Below are positions 19,955 through 28,735 of a stretch of 64,000 bases of DNA, one piece after another. Within the stretch, counting starts at the first letter, position 1, and every line of letters begins with the position of its first letter. A program made the translations under genes and the position numbers. The notes under the pieces are model-generated. The model did no database searches, was not told where the DNA came from, and was given only the letters and a program-made list of their open reading frames with translations. This DNA is from Methanobrevibacter millerae (lineage in GTDB: Archaea > Methanobacteriota > Methanobacteria > Methanobacteriales > Methanobacteriaceae), in the NCBI RefSeq assembly GCF_900103415.1, contig NZ_FMXB01000009.1, positions 48,463 to 112,462 of the forward strand, read 5' to 3'.

Positions 19955-21211
19955 ATGGATATTAACGATGAAAACATTATTGAAATAACTGAAGAGTTAT
20001 CTTGTGAATTTGAAGTTGCACGTGCATTGAGGGATTATCCCAAAGATACCGTAGTAATTGAAAACGTAAAGGGCTTTGACATTCCTGTCGTTTCCGGAAT
20101 CTGCAACACCCGTGAAAAGATAGCAAAGTCAATAAATTGCGAAGTATCTGAGATTACAGAAAAGATTATTGAAGCAAGCGACAATCCCATTAAAGTTGAC
20201 AAATTCACCGATTTAAGTGAATACAACACCTTGGAAATAGATTTGGATAAAATACCTATATTAACCCATTATAAAAGGGACGGCGGCAAATACATTACCG
20301 CAGGCGTTGTCTTTGCACGTGACCCGGAAACCGGCATTCAGAACGCTTCAATCCACAGGATGATGGTCTTGGATAATAAAAGGCTCGTCATCAGAATCGT
20401 TCCGAGAAATCTCTATACCTATTTCCAGAAAGCTCAAAAGCTAGGCGAGGATTTGGAAATCGCAATAGCTATCGGAATGGATCCGGCAATCCTGCTTGCA
20501 AGCACGACCTCAATACCTATCGACTACAACGAAATGGAGGTTGCAAACGCATTTAAGGACGGCGAATTAACGTTAATTAAAATCGGCGATTTGGAAGTTC
20601 CTCAGGCCGACATTATCCTGGAAGGTAAGATTTCAGTAACCGAAACCGTTAGCGAAGGACCATTCGTTGACTTAACCGACACTTATGACATAATCCGTGA
20701 CCAGCCGGTCATTAACCTGGAAAAGATGCACATCAAGAAGGATAATCCTCATTATCATGCAATAATTCCTGCCGGATTTGAACATAAGCTATTGCAGGGT
20801 CTTCCTCAGGAGCCTAGAATATTCAAGTCCGTAAAGAATGCAGTTCCTACAGTTGAAAACGTTGTATTGACTGAAGGAGGCTGCTGCTGGCTTCATGCTG
20901 TTGTTTCCATTAACAAACAAACCGAAGGGGACGGCAAAAACGCCATAATGGCTGCATTATCAGCTCATCCTTCCCTTAAGCATTGCGTTGTTGTAGACAC
21001 CGACGTTAACGTGTTTGATGCTGAAGACGTTGAATATGCAATATCCACACGTGTAAAAGGAGACAGGGACATCATGATTGTTCCTAACGTAAGAGGCTCA
21101 TCACTTGATCCCGTAGCCGAAAGTGACGGTACCACAACAAAAATCGGTGTGGATGCAACAAAATCATTGAAAACATTAGAAAAATTCGAAAGAGTAAGTT
21201 TTGGGGAATAA
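19955..21211 (+). CDS. UbiD family decarboxylase (anhydromevalonate-phosphate decarboxylase candidate)
   Basis: A 418-residue UbiD-type protein with the prenyl-FMN site region [14 protein letters not shown] segment near the C-terminus, the strand [14 protein letters not shown] and [10 protein letters not shown] in the middle, and the [16 protein letters not shown] stretch. UbiD enzymes decarboxylate unsaturated acids using prenylated FMN. In archaea without diphosphomevalonate decarboxylase, the member found once per genome is thought to act on trans-anhydromevalonate 5-phosphate in isoprenoid synthesis; this is my best guess here. Start ATG follows the PurE stop by eight bases, with a weak AGGGA site. 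Convergent with the radical SAM gene. Confidence 0.82.
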   Translation: MDINDENIIEITEELSCEFEVARALRDYPKDTVVIENVKGFDIPVVSGICNTREKIAKSINCEVSEITEKIIEASDNPIKVDKFTDLSEYNTLEIDLDKIPILTHYKRDGGKYITAGVVFARDPETGIQNASIHRMMVLDNKRLVIRIVPRNLYTYFQKAQKLGEDLEIAIAIGMDPAILLASTTSIPIDYNEMEVANAFKDGELTLIKIGDLEVPQADIILEGKISVTETVSEGPFVDLTDTYDIIRDQPVINLEKMHIKKDNPHYHAIIPAGFEHKLLQGLPQEPRIFKSVKNAVPTVENVVLTEGGCCWLHAVVSINKQTEGDGKNAIMAALSAHPSLKHCVVVDTDVNVFDAEDVEYAISTRVKGDRDIMIVPNVRGSSLDPVAESDGTTTKIGVDATKSLKTLEKFERVSFGE

Positions 21212-21212
21212 A

Positions 21213-22085
21213 TCAGATATTTCCCAAATAAACATTTTTTATTCCTTTTTTTAGCGCGATTTCTCGAGCCTTATAAAGAGTTTCAGCATTTGTAGGCGTT
21301 ATGTCAGTCATCTTATAGTATGGAAACGCCCTTGAAAAGTGAACTGGCACATCGGCCGACAGTTCATCAACCACAAAATCGCAAAACTCAGTTATTTCTT
21401 CTTCCGAATCATTGTAATCGTTAATTATTAAATTAGTCAGTTCAACGTGCTTTCCGGCCATGTAAATCTGTCTTACATTGTCCAAAACGACATCCAAGTC
21501 TGCGCCGCAGACCTTTTTATAGAAATCCTCGGACATTGACTTCACGTCTATATTGAATGCGTCGACAAAAGTCAAAACCTCCTCAAGTGACTGGCCTGAC
21601 ATGTAGCCGTTGGTGACATATATCACCTTCAAGTTTTTTGACCTTGCAAGAAGAGAGGTTTTTTTGCTGAAAGGTAAGTGTATCGTAGGTTCATTATAGG
21701 TCCAAGCAATTGACCGACAACCATAATTAAGTGCATTTTCCACAATCGTTTCTGGTAGTATTTTAATCCCCCTTCTTAAATTTTCATATTCATGTGAAAT
21801 AGTATAGTTCTGACAGTGCAAACATGTCATGTTACACCCAAAACCGCCTATCGAATAGGTGAAAGTGCCCGGCAGAAAATGATTGAGAGGCTTTTTTTCA
21901 ACTGGATCTGGACTTAGGGATGATACGATTCCATAGCTTAAGTCAAAAAGCTGGCCGTTAACGTTTCTATGCTGTCTGCATATTCCAACTTTGCCCTCGG
22001 CTATTTTGCAGTAATTCGCACAGATTTCACATCTGACCTTCTGCGTTTTTGAACTTCTCTTGTATAAATTCTGACTAACTAACAT
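21213..22085 (-). CDS. Radical SAM protein, AmmeMemoRadiSam type
   Basis: A radical SAM enzyme with CNMTCLHC (CX3CX2C) binding the iron-sulfur cluster, preceded by an N-terminal four-cysteine segment (CEICANYCKI...GICRQH) and YGIVSSLSPDPVEKKPL, the pattern of the AmmeMemoRadiSam system enzyme formerly annotated as pyruvate formate-lyase activating enzyme. The reading frame is open back to a TTG at 22109, but ATG at 22085 has an AGAGGAT site upstream and overlaps the thiL end by 11 bases, so I chose it (290 residues). The partners of this family, AMMECR1 and Memo, are not in the window. Confidence 0.85.
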   Translation of the reverse strand: MLVSQNLYKRSSKTQKVRCEICANYCKIAEGKVGICRQHRNVNGQLFDLSYGIVSSLSPDPVEKKPLNHFLPGTFTYSIGGFGCNMTCLHCQNYTISHEYENLRRGIKILPETIVENALNYGCRSIAWTYNEPTIHLPFSKKTSLLARSKNLKVIYVTNGYMSGQSLEEVLTFVDAFNIDVKSMSEDFYKKVCGADLDVVLDNVRQIYMAGKHVELTNLIINDYNDSEEEITEFCDFVVDELSADVPVHFSRAFPYYKMTDITPTNAETLYKAREIALKKGIKNVYLGNI

Positions 22086-22989
22086 AGTGATTATATCCTC
22101 TTTTTTCAATCTCTCTTACTTCACCGTCGATTAGTGTGATTTCGATTTTATCGGTTGAATTGACCTCGCCTATAACAGAGTAATTAATGTCCAAATCATT
22201 GTCTTTTGAAATGGTAAATACAAGTTCAAAGTCCTCTCCGACATGTAAAGCCAAATCCAAATAATTCAAGCCCAAATCAGAGCATATTTTTTTGTATTCA
22301 TCTGATATTTCAAGCTTTTCCTCATATATCATGAAGCCCAGTGAATCCGGTTTCATTTCATACAGCTCAGATGCAAGTCCGTCGGTGATGTCGGTTGCGC
22401 TTGTGGCTCCGGCGTTATTAATGGCTTTGCCTTCATTAATGGGGGCTAAAGGCCTGAGTGCATGTTCGGTGTAAACGTTTTCACCCTCAAGATTAAAACC
22501 TAGGGCGGCAAGGCCTATATCGCCGGTTAAACAGATTAAATCTCCTTCATTGGCTGTGTCCTTCATTAATGGAGCATCACATAAGCCTAAAGCGGTTCCT
22601 GAAATTATTATTTCATCCGCTTCATTTGTATCCCCGCCTATTAACGGGATATTATAGAAACTGCAGGCCTCAACAACGCCATTAATGATTTGCCTGAAAT
22701 TATCAACTTCCAAATCCTTGGGAAGGGCAATTGCCAGGAGAAATCCTAAAGGCTCTGATCCCATTGCAGCCAAATCGCTGACATTAACCGTCACTGCCTT
22801 GAAGCCCATTTGAAAATAAGACATTCCTTTGGGAAAATGCTTTGACTCGATAAGCATGTCGCAGGTTGAAATCAAATTAGTGTCATTCAATTCAGTTATA
22901 GCCGTATCATCCGGGACAATATCCTTAGATTTGGATAAAATATAGCTAATTAATTCTTTTTCACCAATATCAGAGACTTTTAAAGTCAT
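22075..22989 (-). CDS. thiL: Thiamine-monophosphate kinase
   Basis: A 304-residue protein of the PurM/ThiL fold. Diagnostic segments are DDTAITELN near the start, KAVTVNVSDLAAMGSEPLGFLLA, GGDTNEADEIIISGTALG, and DITDGLASELYEM. It phosphorylates thiamine phosphate to thiamine diphosphate using ATP and magnesium. The 3' end overlaps the radical SAM gene, so the two form an operon. It starts with ATG; a GGTGA-like site is not obvious, and TATA-like sequence lies close upstream. Confidence 0.92.
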   Translation of the reverse strand: MTLKVSDIGEKELISYILSKSKDIVPDDTAITELNDTNLISTCDMLIESKHFPKGMSYFQMGFKAVTVNVSDLAAMGSEPLGFLLAIALPKDLEVDNFRQIINGVVEACSFYNIPLIGGDTNEADEIIISGTALGLCDAPLMKDTANEGDLICLTGDIGLAALGFNLEGENVYTEHALRPLAPINEGKAINNAGATSATDITDGLASELYEMKPDSLGFMIYEEKLEISDEYKKICSDLGLNYLDLALHVGEDFELVFTISKDNDLDINYSVIGEVNSTDKIEITLIDGEVREIEKRGYNHYVS

Positions 22990-23027
22990 GTATATTAGTA
23001 TAGTTTTTAAAATTAATAAATCTTAAT

Positions 23028-23064
23028 AAAAAAAAGTAAAAGAGTAATGTGAAAAATCACATTA
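23028..23064 (-). terminator. Hairpin plus T-run after the adhesin gene
   Basis: Perfect eight-base arms at 23045-23052 and 23057-23064 (TAATGTGA / TCACATTA) with a four-base loop. On the minus strand the hairpin is followed by a T-rich run (about 23040 down to 23028). It lies directly after the stop at 23066, so I read it as the terminator of the minus-strand adhesin. The same palindrome core occurs at 26866. Confidence 0.6.
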
Positions 23065-23065
23065 T

Positions 23066-24679
23066 CTATTCAGTAATTTTAACAGTATTTCCGTTTAAGT
23101 AGAATGAATACCAGCCGTCATCAATCATACCTTCATAGGTTAAATAATTTCCAGGTGGGAAATTAAGGGTGAATGAAACGAGTCCGCTTCCGTCAGGGTA
23201 TGATCCCCAGGTGGTACCGTTGAAGTAGAAAATACCGAAGTGGTTACCGGTAATTGGATTTCCAGTATTCTTTTCAGTTAAGTAGAATTGGAAAAGACCG
23301 CCGGACTTAACTGTGGTACTTACGATTTTAATGCTTGGAGTTACCCTTACTTTTAAGAGGTTTGAAAGTGTACAATCGTTAGCGTAAGTGGTAATAACGT
23401 AATCTCCAGGGAGTAAGTTAATAGTTATTGAAGCAGTACCGTTTTCATCGGTGACCCTGTTGTATAAAACACCGTGAATGTTAAAGGTTAAATTAACATT
23501 AGAAGCTATGGTACCGTTGTTATAACGGACAACAACAGTGTATTTTGCACCGGTATTGTACTCAATTGAGATATTTCCTCCGCTTTGTGAGTTTTTGGTG
23601 GAAATAAGGTTGAGCACTTCAACAGTATTGGAAGCCTGTTCTCCGGTAACAGGATTGATAGCTGTTAAGGTGTATTTACCAGGCTCTAAATTAATGTTTA
23701 ATCTTGCAGTACCGTTTTCATTGGTTTCACGTTCATACATTACACCGTTGATGTTGAATTTAACTTTGGTTTTGCTTAAAGGATTACCTTGGAAATCAAC
23801 AAAGGTTGCATAGTACTGGGTATCGTTTTTATAATACTTTTTAATGTTGTTACCGGAAATTGTAGGCAAAACAGTAATCTTATTTGAAATGGTTTCATTA
23901 TTAATGCTGTTTTGAGCTGTAACAACATAACTACCTGAATTCAAGTTAATGTTCAATCTTGCAGTACCGTTTGGATTTGTAACTCTGGTATAGAAAACAC
24001 CATTGATGTTAAAGGTAACATTGGTGTTTGCTGCAGGATTGCCCTGACCGTCCAATATCGTAACGTAGTATTGGGTTCCGTTTTTATAGTATTTGGTAAC
24101 GTTAGTTCCGTTCATTGTAGTTAAAACAGTAACGTTATTAATAACGGATTCATTTGTTACAGGATTGGTGGTTGTAAGCTTATATTGACCAGGATTTAAG
24201 TTTATTGAGAATTTAACCATACCGCTTGCATTGGTGGTTCTGTTGTAGTTACCTCCGTTGATGCTGAGGAAAACAGTCTGGTTTACTAATAAATTACCTT
24301 CGGAATCAAAGAAAGTTGCAATAAACTGGGTGTCGTTTTTGTAATATTTGACTAAATCGCTGGATACGATAGACTTTGTAACATTATCTGTTCCGTTATC
24401 GGTTCCATTTCCGTCAGTTCCATTGCCTGTTCCGTTACCATCGCCATCACCGGTTCCGTTACCATCACCAGTGCCGTTTGCTAAAATTTCGTCATTTATA
24501 ATATCAACATAACTTGATTGAATAATAGAATCTTCATCTATACTCAATGCAACCTCATCATCGTCCACATCTGAACTTATGAGAGTATCATCACTAGCTA
24601 CATCCTCTGCGCTTACAGCAGCAATTGAGAAAATAGCTAAGAGTATAATTGTAATTAAAAAAATATTTTTAAATTTCAT
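23066..24679 (-). CDS. Secreted repeat protein (adhesin-like)
   Basis: 537 residues from ATG at 24679. The frame continues to a GTG at 24688, but GTGAT immediately upstream of the ATG serves as ribosome binding site. A signal peptide (MKFKNIF start, VSAED cut) is followed by an acidic stretch and a low-complexity G-N-G-T-D linker at about residues 70-105. Then come about four repeats of 75-85 residues with KYYKNDTQY, GNP, NINGVFY and a G-x-A-x-L-N-I-N-L strand, and a shorter C-terminal domain without an anchor. The repeats match those at the C-terminus of the protease-adhesin at 5286-9500. A role in adhesion or wall decoration is inferred. A hairpin terminator follows. Confidence 0.8.
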   Translation of the reverse strand: MKFKNIFLITIILLAIFSIAAVSAEDVASDDTLISSDVDDDEVALSIDEDSIIQSSYVDIINDEILANGTGDGNGTGDGDGNGTGNGTDGNGTDNGTDNVTKSIVSSDLVKYYKNDTQFIATFFDSEGNLLVNQTVFLSINGGNYNRTTNASGMVKFSINLNPGQYKLTTTNPVTNESVINNVTVLTTMNGTNVTKYYKNGTQYYVTILDGQGNPAANTNVTFNINGVFYTRVTNPNGTARLNINLNSGSYVVTAQNSINNETISNKITVLPTISGNNIKKYYKNDTQYYATFVDFQGNPLSKTKVKFNINGVMYERETNENGTARLNINLEPGKYTLTAINPVTGEQASNTVEVLNLISTKNSQSGGNISIEYNTGAKYTVVVRYNNGTIASNVNLTFNIHGVLYNRVTDENGTASITINLLPGDYVITTYANDCTLSNLLKVRVTPSIKIVSTTVKSGGLFQFYLTEKNTGNPITGNHFGIFYFNGTTWGSYPDGSGLVSFTLNFPPGNYLTYEGMIDDGWYSFYLNGNTVKITE

Positions 24680-24772
24680 GTATATCACTAAAAAAATTTC
24701 GGTGTAATATAATTTATACTATCATAGTATATAAATGTTTAGCAAAAAAAGAAAAAAATTTATCAGAACATC

Positions 24773-25267
24773 CTATAAATGTTCTGAAATTCTGTCCTTG
24801 ATGATTTCATATAATCTTGTGTCCACACCAAGGGGATCGGTTAGGATAATTTCACCGTCAAATTCGAATTCCTCGTCATCATCATCGTGATGGTGGTGAT
24901 GATGATGTCCGTGGCCATGTCCGTGACCGTGATCATGTCCGTGGTCATGGTCGTGATGATGTCCGTGGGCGTCCTCTTCGGAAAAGTCGCTTTCAATGCC
25001 CAATAATCCCGGAATGTCCCTTTTTGTGTGAAGTCCGTGTGCAACGAATACGGGAACAACAATGATTTTTTCCAAATCGTTTTCTGCAGTCAACTTGTTA
25101 ATGGTTTCAGCAATTCCAGGTTTTCTTATTTCCATAAAGCCGTATTCAACAGCAGCACCAGGGAATTCCTCTCTATACATATCAGTATAAGCTTTAATTA
25201 CTTCTTCACCGTCATCTAATCTACTTCCATGACTTAAAAGTAGAATACCAGTCTTTTCGTCAATCAT
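24773..25267 (-). CDS. cfbA: Sirohydrochlorin nickel/cobalt chelatase (CfbA/CbiX small type)
   Basis: 164 residues. A single CbiX domain has LLSHGSRLDDGEE with His13 and VPVFVAHGLHTKRDIPGLLG with His77 and His80; His13 and His80 are the expected metal-binding pair. Residues 101-127 form a loop of histidine, aspartate and glycine, with seven consecutive histidines at its end, followed by DDDDEE. Methanogen CfbA enzymes also carry such a His-rich loop as I recall. The enzyme inserts nickel (F430) or cobalt (cobamides) into sirohydrochlorin. It is preceded by a two-domain relative on the same strand. Confidence 0.88.
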   Translation of the reverse strand: MIDEKTGILLLSHGSRLDDGEEVIKAYTDMYREEFPGAAVEYGFMEIRKPGIAETINKLTAENDLEKIIVVPVFVAHGLHTKRDIPGLLGIESDFSEEDAHGHHHDHDHGHDHGHGHGHGHHHHHHHDDDDEEFEFDGEIILTDPLGVDTRLYEIIKDRISEHL

Positions 25268-25355
25268 AATAACATCTCAAATTTTATTACTAATATAATT
25301 TATAATTAAAAATATTTAAATCTTAGTTAAAAAAATGAAATGAAAAAAAGTTAAT

Positions 25356-26270
25356 CTAAAGTGCTTCATTAACTTTTTTAATCAAAATGTCTATTAGGAT
25401 GTCATCGGCCTTAATCGGTTCCGGGTATAGGATTTCACCGTCAAAGTCAATGGCTGTCAAATCATGGTGATGATGATGTTCGTGGCCATGCTCATGGTCG
25501 TGATCGTGGTCATGATGGTGGTGATGATGATGCTCATCAGGCTCCTTAAGGCCTAAAATGGTTGGAATGTCGTTGGTTGTGTGAACTCCAGGAGCAATGA
25601 AAACGGGAACAACAATCAGTCTTTCAATCTCATTATCTTCAAGCAAGGAGTCAATGGCTGTAGGAATATCAGGCTCTTCCAATTCCATAAATCCGAAGTT
25701 GCACGGATAATCTGTGGTCTTTTCAAACTTATCGAAGAGTGCGGATATGAATTCCTTATTATATTTCAGCCTGCTTCCGTGTGAAACAAGTAAAACACCG
25801 GTTGCCGCATCGTCATTTAATTCTGATTCGCTTAAGGCTTCATCAATTCTCTTGTCGATGAACTTAAGCAGGTCATCATCCGGTCCGATAGCCGGCAATA
25901 ACTCGATTTCACCGTCGAATTCAACGTCGTCAGCTATGGATAAGTAATGTTCATCAGGATAATTGCCGTCAGGGCATCTAGGATCTGTTTCCAAAGGCTC
26001 AAGGCCCAAAAGTATAGGAATATCAATGTTGGTATGAATTCCCGGAGCCAGAAAGACAGGCATTGCAATAATCTTGTTTAAATCATCAACTTCATTTTTT
26101 AATATCTCAACTGCACCTGCAATACTCGGCTGTGAAACCTTCATATAACCTACTTCGGTTGCAAATCCAGTTTTTTTGATAAATTTATCTTTAATTTCAT
26201 TAAAAGTAACTTCACCATAAGGTAAACTGCTACCATGGCTAATAAGTAAAATTCCATTATTATTTGACAT
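25356..26270 (-). CDS. Two-domain CbiX-like chelatase with His-rich loop
   Basis: 304 residues made of two CbiX domains. Domain 1 (about 1-150) has LLISHGSSLPYGE and VFLAPGIHTNIDIPILLG. Domain 2 (about 155-304) has LLVSHGSRLKYNKEF and VFIAPGVHTTNDIPTILG, followed by a loop of His and Asp (positions about 249-274). In both domains the AHG-x-H motif of the neighbouring single-domain protein is APG-x-H, so one nearby histidine is replaced by proline while the two presumed catalytic histidines remain. It lies 88 bases upstream of the single-domain gene. It could be a second chelatase for another metal or a nickel carrier. Confidence 0.8.
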   Translation of the reverse strand: MSNNNGILLISHGSSLPYGEVTFNEIKDKFIKKTGFATEVGYMKVSQPSIAGAVEILKNEVDDLNKIIAMPVFLAPGIHTNIDIPILLGLEPLETDPRCPDGNYPDEHYLSIADDVEFDGEIELLPAIGPDDDLLKFIDKRIDEALSESELNDDAATGVLLVSHGSRLKYNKEFISALFDKFEKTTDYPCNFGFMELEEPDIPTAIDSLLEDNEIERLIVVPVFIAPGVHTTNDIPTILGLKEPDEHHHHHHHDHDHDHEHGHEHHHHHDLTAIDFDGEILYPEPIKADDILIDILIKKVNEAL

Positions 26271-26365
26271 AATAATATTTCTTAAAAATGTATTATTTAA
26301 AAGTATTTATTAAAAAAAGTGGAAAATTTTTAAGGGAAGTATTACATTCCCGAAAAAAAGCAAAA

Positions 26366-26764
26366 TTATTTAACTAATTTGAATTTGAACCCGTAAGAGA
26401 TTACTCCATCAGGGCCATCTTCGGAAATTCTTCTGAATACCATTTCAACAGGATCTCCGATTTCAATGTCGTCAACATCACAGTCAACAATTTGTGAAGT
26501 CAGTTTTGCACCTTCTTCAAGCTCGATTACTGCAACGGCATAAGGTGCCATTTTCTTGAAATCATCAGGTGGTGATCTGATAATTGAAAAAGTATAAATC
26601 TTTCCTTTTCCTGAAAATTGGAACGGTTCCAGTTTCCCTTTTCTTCTGCAGTTTGGACAAACTACACGAGACGGGAAAAATACATCGCCACATTCATTAC
26701 ATTTTGAACCGAGAAGATTATATCTTTGCTGTATATGACGCCACATTCTAACGGTATCTGACAT
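26366..26764 (-). CDS. DUF35 protein (zinc ribbon plus OB fold)
   Basis: 132 residues. An N-terminal helix (MWRHIQQRYNLLG) precedes a zinc ribbon, CNECGDVFFPSRVVCPNC, then an OB-fold with GKGKIYTFSIIRSPP and YAVAVIELEEGAKLTSQI. In archaea such proteins bridge acetoacetyl-CoA thiolase and HMG-CoA synthase at the entry of the mevalonate pathway. The thiolase and synthase genes are not beside it here, so the partner is inferred. The start has a strong GGAGGA site. Transcribed divergently from the pilin-like pair. Confidence 0.85.
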   Translation of the reverse strand: MSDTVRMWRHIQQRYNLLGSKCNECGDVFFPSRVVCPNCRRKGKLEPFQFSGKGKIYTFSIIRSPPDDFKKMAPYAVAVIELEEGAKLTSQIVDCDVDDIEIGDPVEMVFRRISEDGPDGVISYGFKFKLVK

Positions 26765-26851
26765 ATTAATCCTCCATAAATCTTTTAATTAATTACTATA
26801 TTATATTCATTTAATATAAAAAATTAACCTTTAAACTGACTTTTGAAAAAA

Positions 26852-26880
26852 TCATATATAAAGGATGTGAAAAATCACAC
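26852..26880 (+). promoter_or_regulatory. TATA-like element followed by a palindrome
   Basis: A TATA-like run at about 26852-26862 is followed by the palindrome TGTGA-AAAA-TCACA at 26866-26879, close to where transcription toward 26929 would start. The same palindrome core lies at 23045-23064. An operator role is a guess. A second TATA-like run at about 26901-26911 could instead give a leaderless message beginning at the ATG. Confidence 0.35.
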
Positions 26881-26928
26881 AGTCGCACTTCAAAAAGTAA
26901 TATTAAAAATATCATTCTAATTTTATGC

Positions 26929-27879
26929 ATGAATTCGATAGACAACAGAGGAAATATAATTACAGGAACAACAGCTATATTGGTTGTATCCCTCATTCTG
27001 ATTGTAATATTTGTTGTAAACAGTTTAAATTATATTGAAAGCGAAAACATCGATTCCATTGCAAGCGATAACTTCAAATACATTATCGATGACTACAACA
27101 AGAATTTGGAGCAGCTAGGAAGGGATTCAATAGCTGAAGAAACGGACAAACTATATCACGCACACAAGGTAAAGGACAGCAGAAAGGAAATAGCAAAGAT
27201 TCTAAACGGCAAGCTAAAAGACGTCAATGCCGAATACAGGGAAAAATACGGAATAGACATACGCTCCGAGGTCGTATCGGTTGAAAGCACGGACACTCCA
27301 TGGAAGGTATTGTTTAAGGTTCGGGTGAAGGCGGATAAGGACTCACAGCAGTTCGATGGCGTTTTAGAAAGCAACTCATCGATTGAGGGATTAAACGATC
27401 CGCTTCCATATGCCATGATAACAGCCTACAACAACATAAACCATGACGACAAGACGATATACTACTTCGAATCGCTGGCACAGTACCTGCTTAAGCACAA
27501 CGCCAAGTCCTATGAGTCCTACATTCTGGCGTCGTCGCCGATGATTATTAAAAAGTGCCCCTATGACCCATATGTTCATCACGGCGACGGGAATACACTT
27601 AAGGAGTGTCTTAAAAACGGATATTTCCATGAAAGCAGGGACGGAAGTTGCTATCTGTGCAGGCTTGAGGGAAAGGGAACGTGTCCCCATTACGGAATGG
27701 AAGTCTTCATTCACCCCCACACCCTTATTACAAACGAAACTGTCTCATGCGTGGACCACGTCATCTTTCATGACAGGTACAACGGAAAGAAACTGGATGA
27801 AAACGACATCAACAGCCTGATTCTCGATGAGTCACACTGCAAAAAATACGGGTTGGTTTACAATGGACAACAGGGGTAA
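26929..27879 (+). CDS. Membrane-anchored pilin-like protein of unknown function
   Basis: 316 residues. A short N-terminus, MNSIDNRGN, leads into one hydrophobic helix (about 12-35), then a soluble, charged domain presumably outside the cell. The distal half contains a cysteine- and histidine-rich stretch: KCPYDPYVHHGDGN, LKECLKNGYFHESRDG, SCYLCR, GTCPHYGMEVFIHPH and SCVDHVIFHD. This could bind a metal. I do not recognise the family. The next gene starts inside its last codons and begins with the same DNRGN motif. No ribosome binding site is visible before its ATG, so a leaderless message is possible. Confidence 0.6.
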   Translation: MNSIDNRGNIITGTTAILVVSLILIVIFVVNSLNYIESENIDSIASDNFKYIIDDYNKNLEQLGRDSIAEETDKLYHAHKVKDSRKEIAKILNGKLKDVNAEYREKYGIDIRSEVVSVESTDTPWKVLFKVRVKADKDSQQFDGVLESNSSIEGLNDPLPYAMITAYNNINHDDKTIYYFESLAQYLLKHNAKSYESYILASSPMIIKKCPYDPYVHHGDGNTLKECLKNGYFHESRDGSCYLCRLEGKGTCPHYGMEVFIHPHTLITNETVSCVDHVIFHDRYNGKKLDENDINSLILDESHCKKYGLVYNGQQG

Positions 27880-28735
27880 CTTTACACTTGAAATACTTGT
27901 GGTGGCAATTGTCATCATACTGATTTTGGGTATTATCACACTTGCCACAGAGATATCATCCGAGAAAATTTCAAAGGGCATAGAAACGGACAACATTGAA
28001 AAGACAATCAACGAGGTATGTGACAGTCTTATAAACGACCCAGGAGTTCCTCAGAACTGGGAAGACTTCAAGGCCAAAAGGGTTGGACTTGCCATAGTCA
28101 ACGAATACGAAAATGTCATTCCAAACAGTGTATCGTACTTTAAAATCCTAGAACTCGGCAGGGACTACGACAATCTTGTCACCAAAAAGATCTTCGACAA
28201 TAAATTTCACTCCTCCATGGAGCTGATACCACATGAGACATCAATTTCAAGTGTAAAAATAGGTGATGATGAAAGTTCCGCAAACGCCTACAGCGTCAAC
28301 AGAATCGTGAAATGCGACTTTTATAAAAAGTATGTTATTAAGGACTTTACGGTTGACGGCAAATGCAACCACAACCACAGGCAGAGTGAATACAGCTGCA
28401 ACTATTTCAAGCTCTTTGAAAAAAACCTGAGAAGCTCGGATTATTATCTGCTGATTGACGAAAGCGAAAAAAACAGCCTCAGCTACTCAATCGACACGAC
28501 ACATTTCAAGGACTACGAGGGAAAGCTTGCAAGCAAAACATCAATTTATTTGAATAATGAATTAAGCTCACTTTTTGAAGTCAATGACACAAGCTCGGTG
28601 GTATTCATTCACCTTGACAAAAATGATGCAAAAGCCGTTTTAGTGGCCGTTCCAAAGAATTTCGATAAGGGCAATCTCAAATACGACTACTTTACAACCC
28701 AGGCGTGCGATTTCGTGCTGAAGGCATGGAGCTAG
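27863..28735 (+). CDS. Type IV pilin-like anchored protein of unknown function
   Basis: 290 residues from an ATG at 27863 that overlaps the previous gene by 17 bases. The N-terminus MDNRGNFTLEILVVAIVI resembles class III pilin signal peptides of methanogens: a short basic part, then a motif close to Q-x-S-x-E-x-x-x-L (here N-F-T-L-E) leading into a hydrophobic helix. The soluble part has a CNHNH...YSCNYF segment. The open frame extends further upstream, but the ATG fits the pilin pattern. No prepilin peptidase is in the window. It forms a two-gene unit with 26929-27879. The two stop codons at 28735 and 28732 overlap with the convergent transporter gene. Confidence 0.6.
   Translation: MDNRGNFTLEILVVAIVIILILGIITLATEISSEKISKGIETDNIEKTINEVCDSLINDPGVPQNWEDFKAKRVGLAIVNEYENVIPNSVSYFKILELGRDYDNLVTKKIFDNKFHSSMELIPHETSISSVKIGDDESSANAYSVNRIVKCDFYKKYVIKDFTVDGKCNHNHRQSEYSCNYFKLFEKNLRSSDYYLLIDESEKNSLSYSIDTTHFKDYEGKLASKTSIYLNNELSSLFEVNDTSSVVFIHLDKNDAKAVLVAVPKNFDKGNLKYDYFTTQACDFVLKAWS

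Noticed and set aside
23045..23064. Palindrome after the adhesin as a thiL operator
   Set aside because: It directly follows the adhesin stop and has a T-run on that strand, so a terminator is the simpler reading.
24841..25062. ORF opposite frame of the His-rich chelatase loop
   Set aside because: The CAT/CAC repeats create an artificial threonine/methionine-rich frame.
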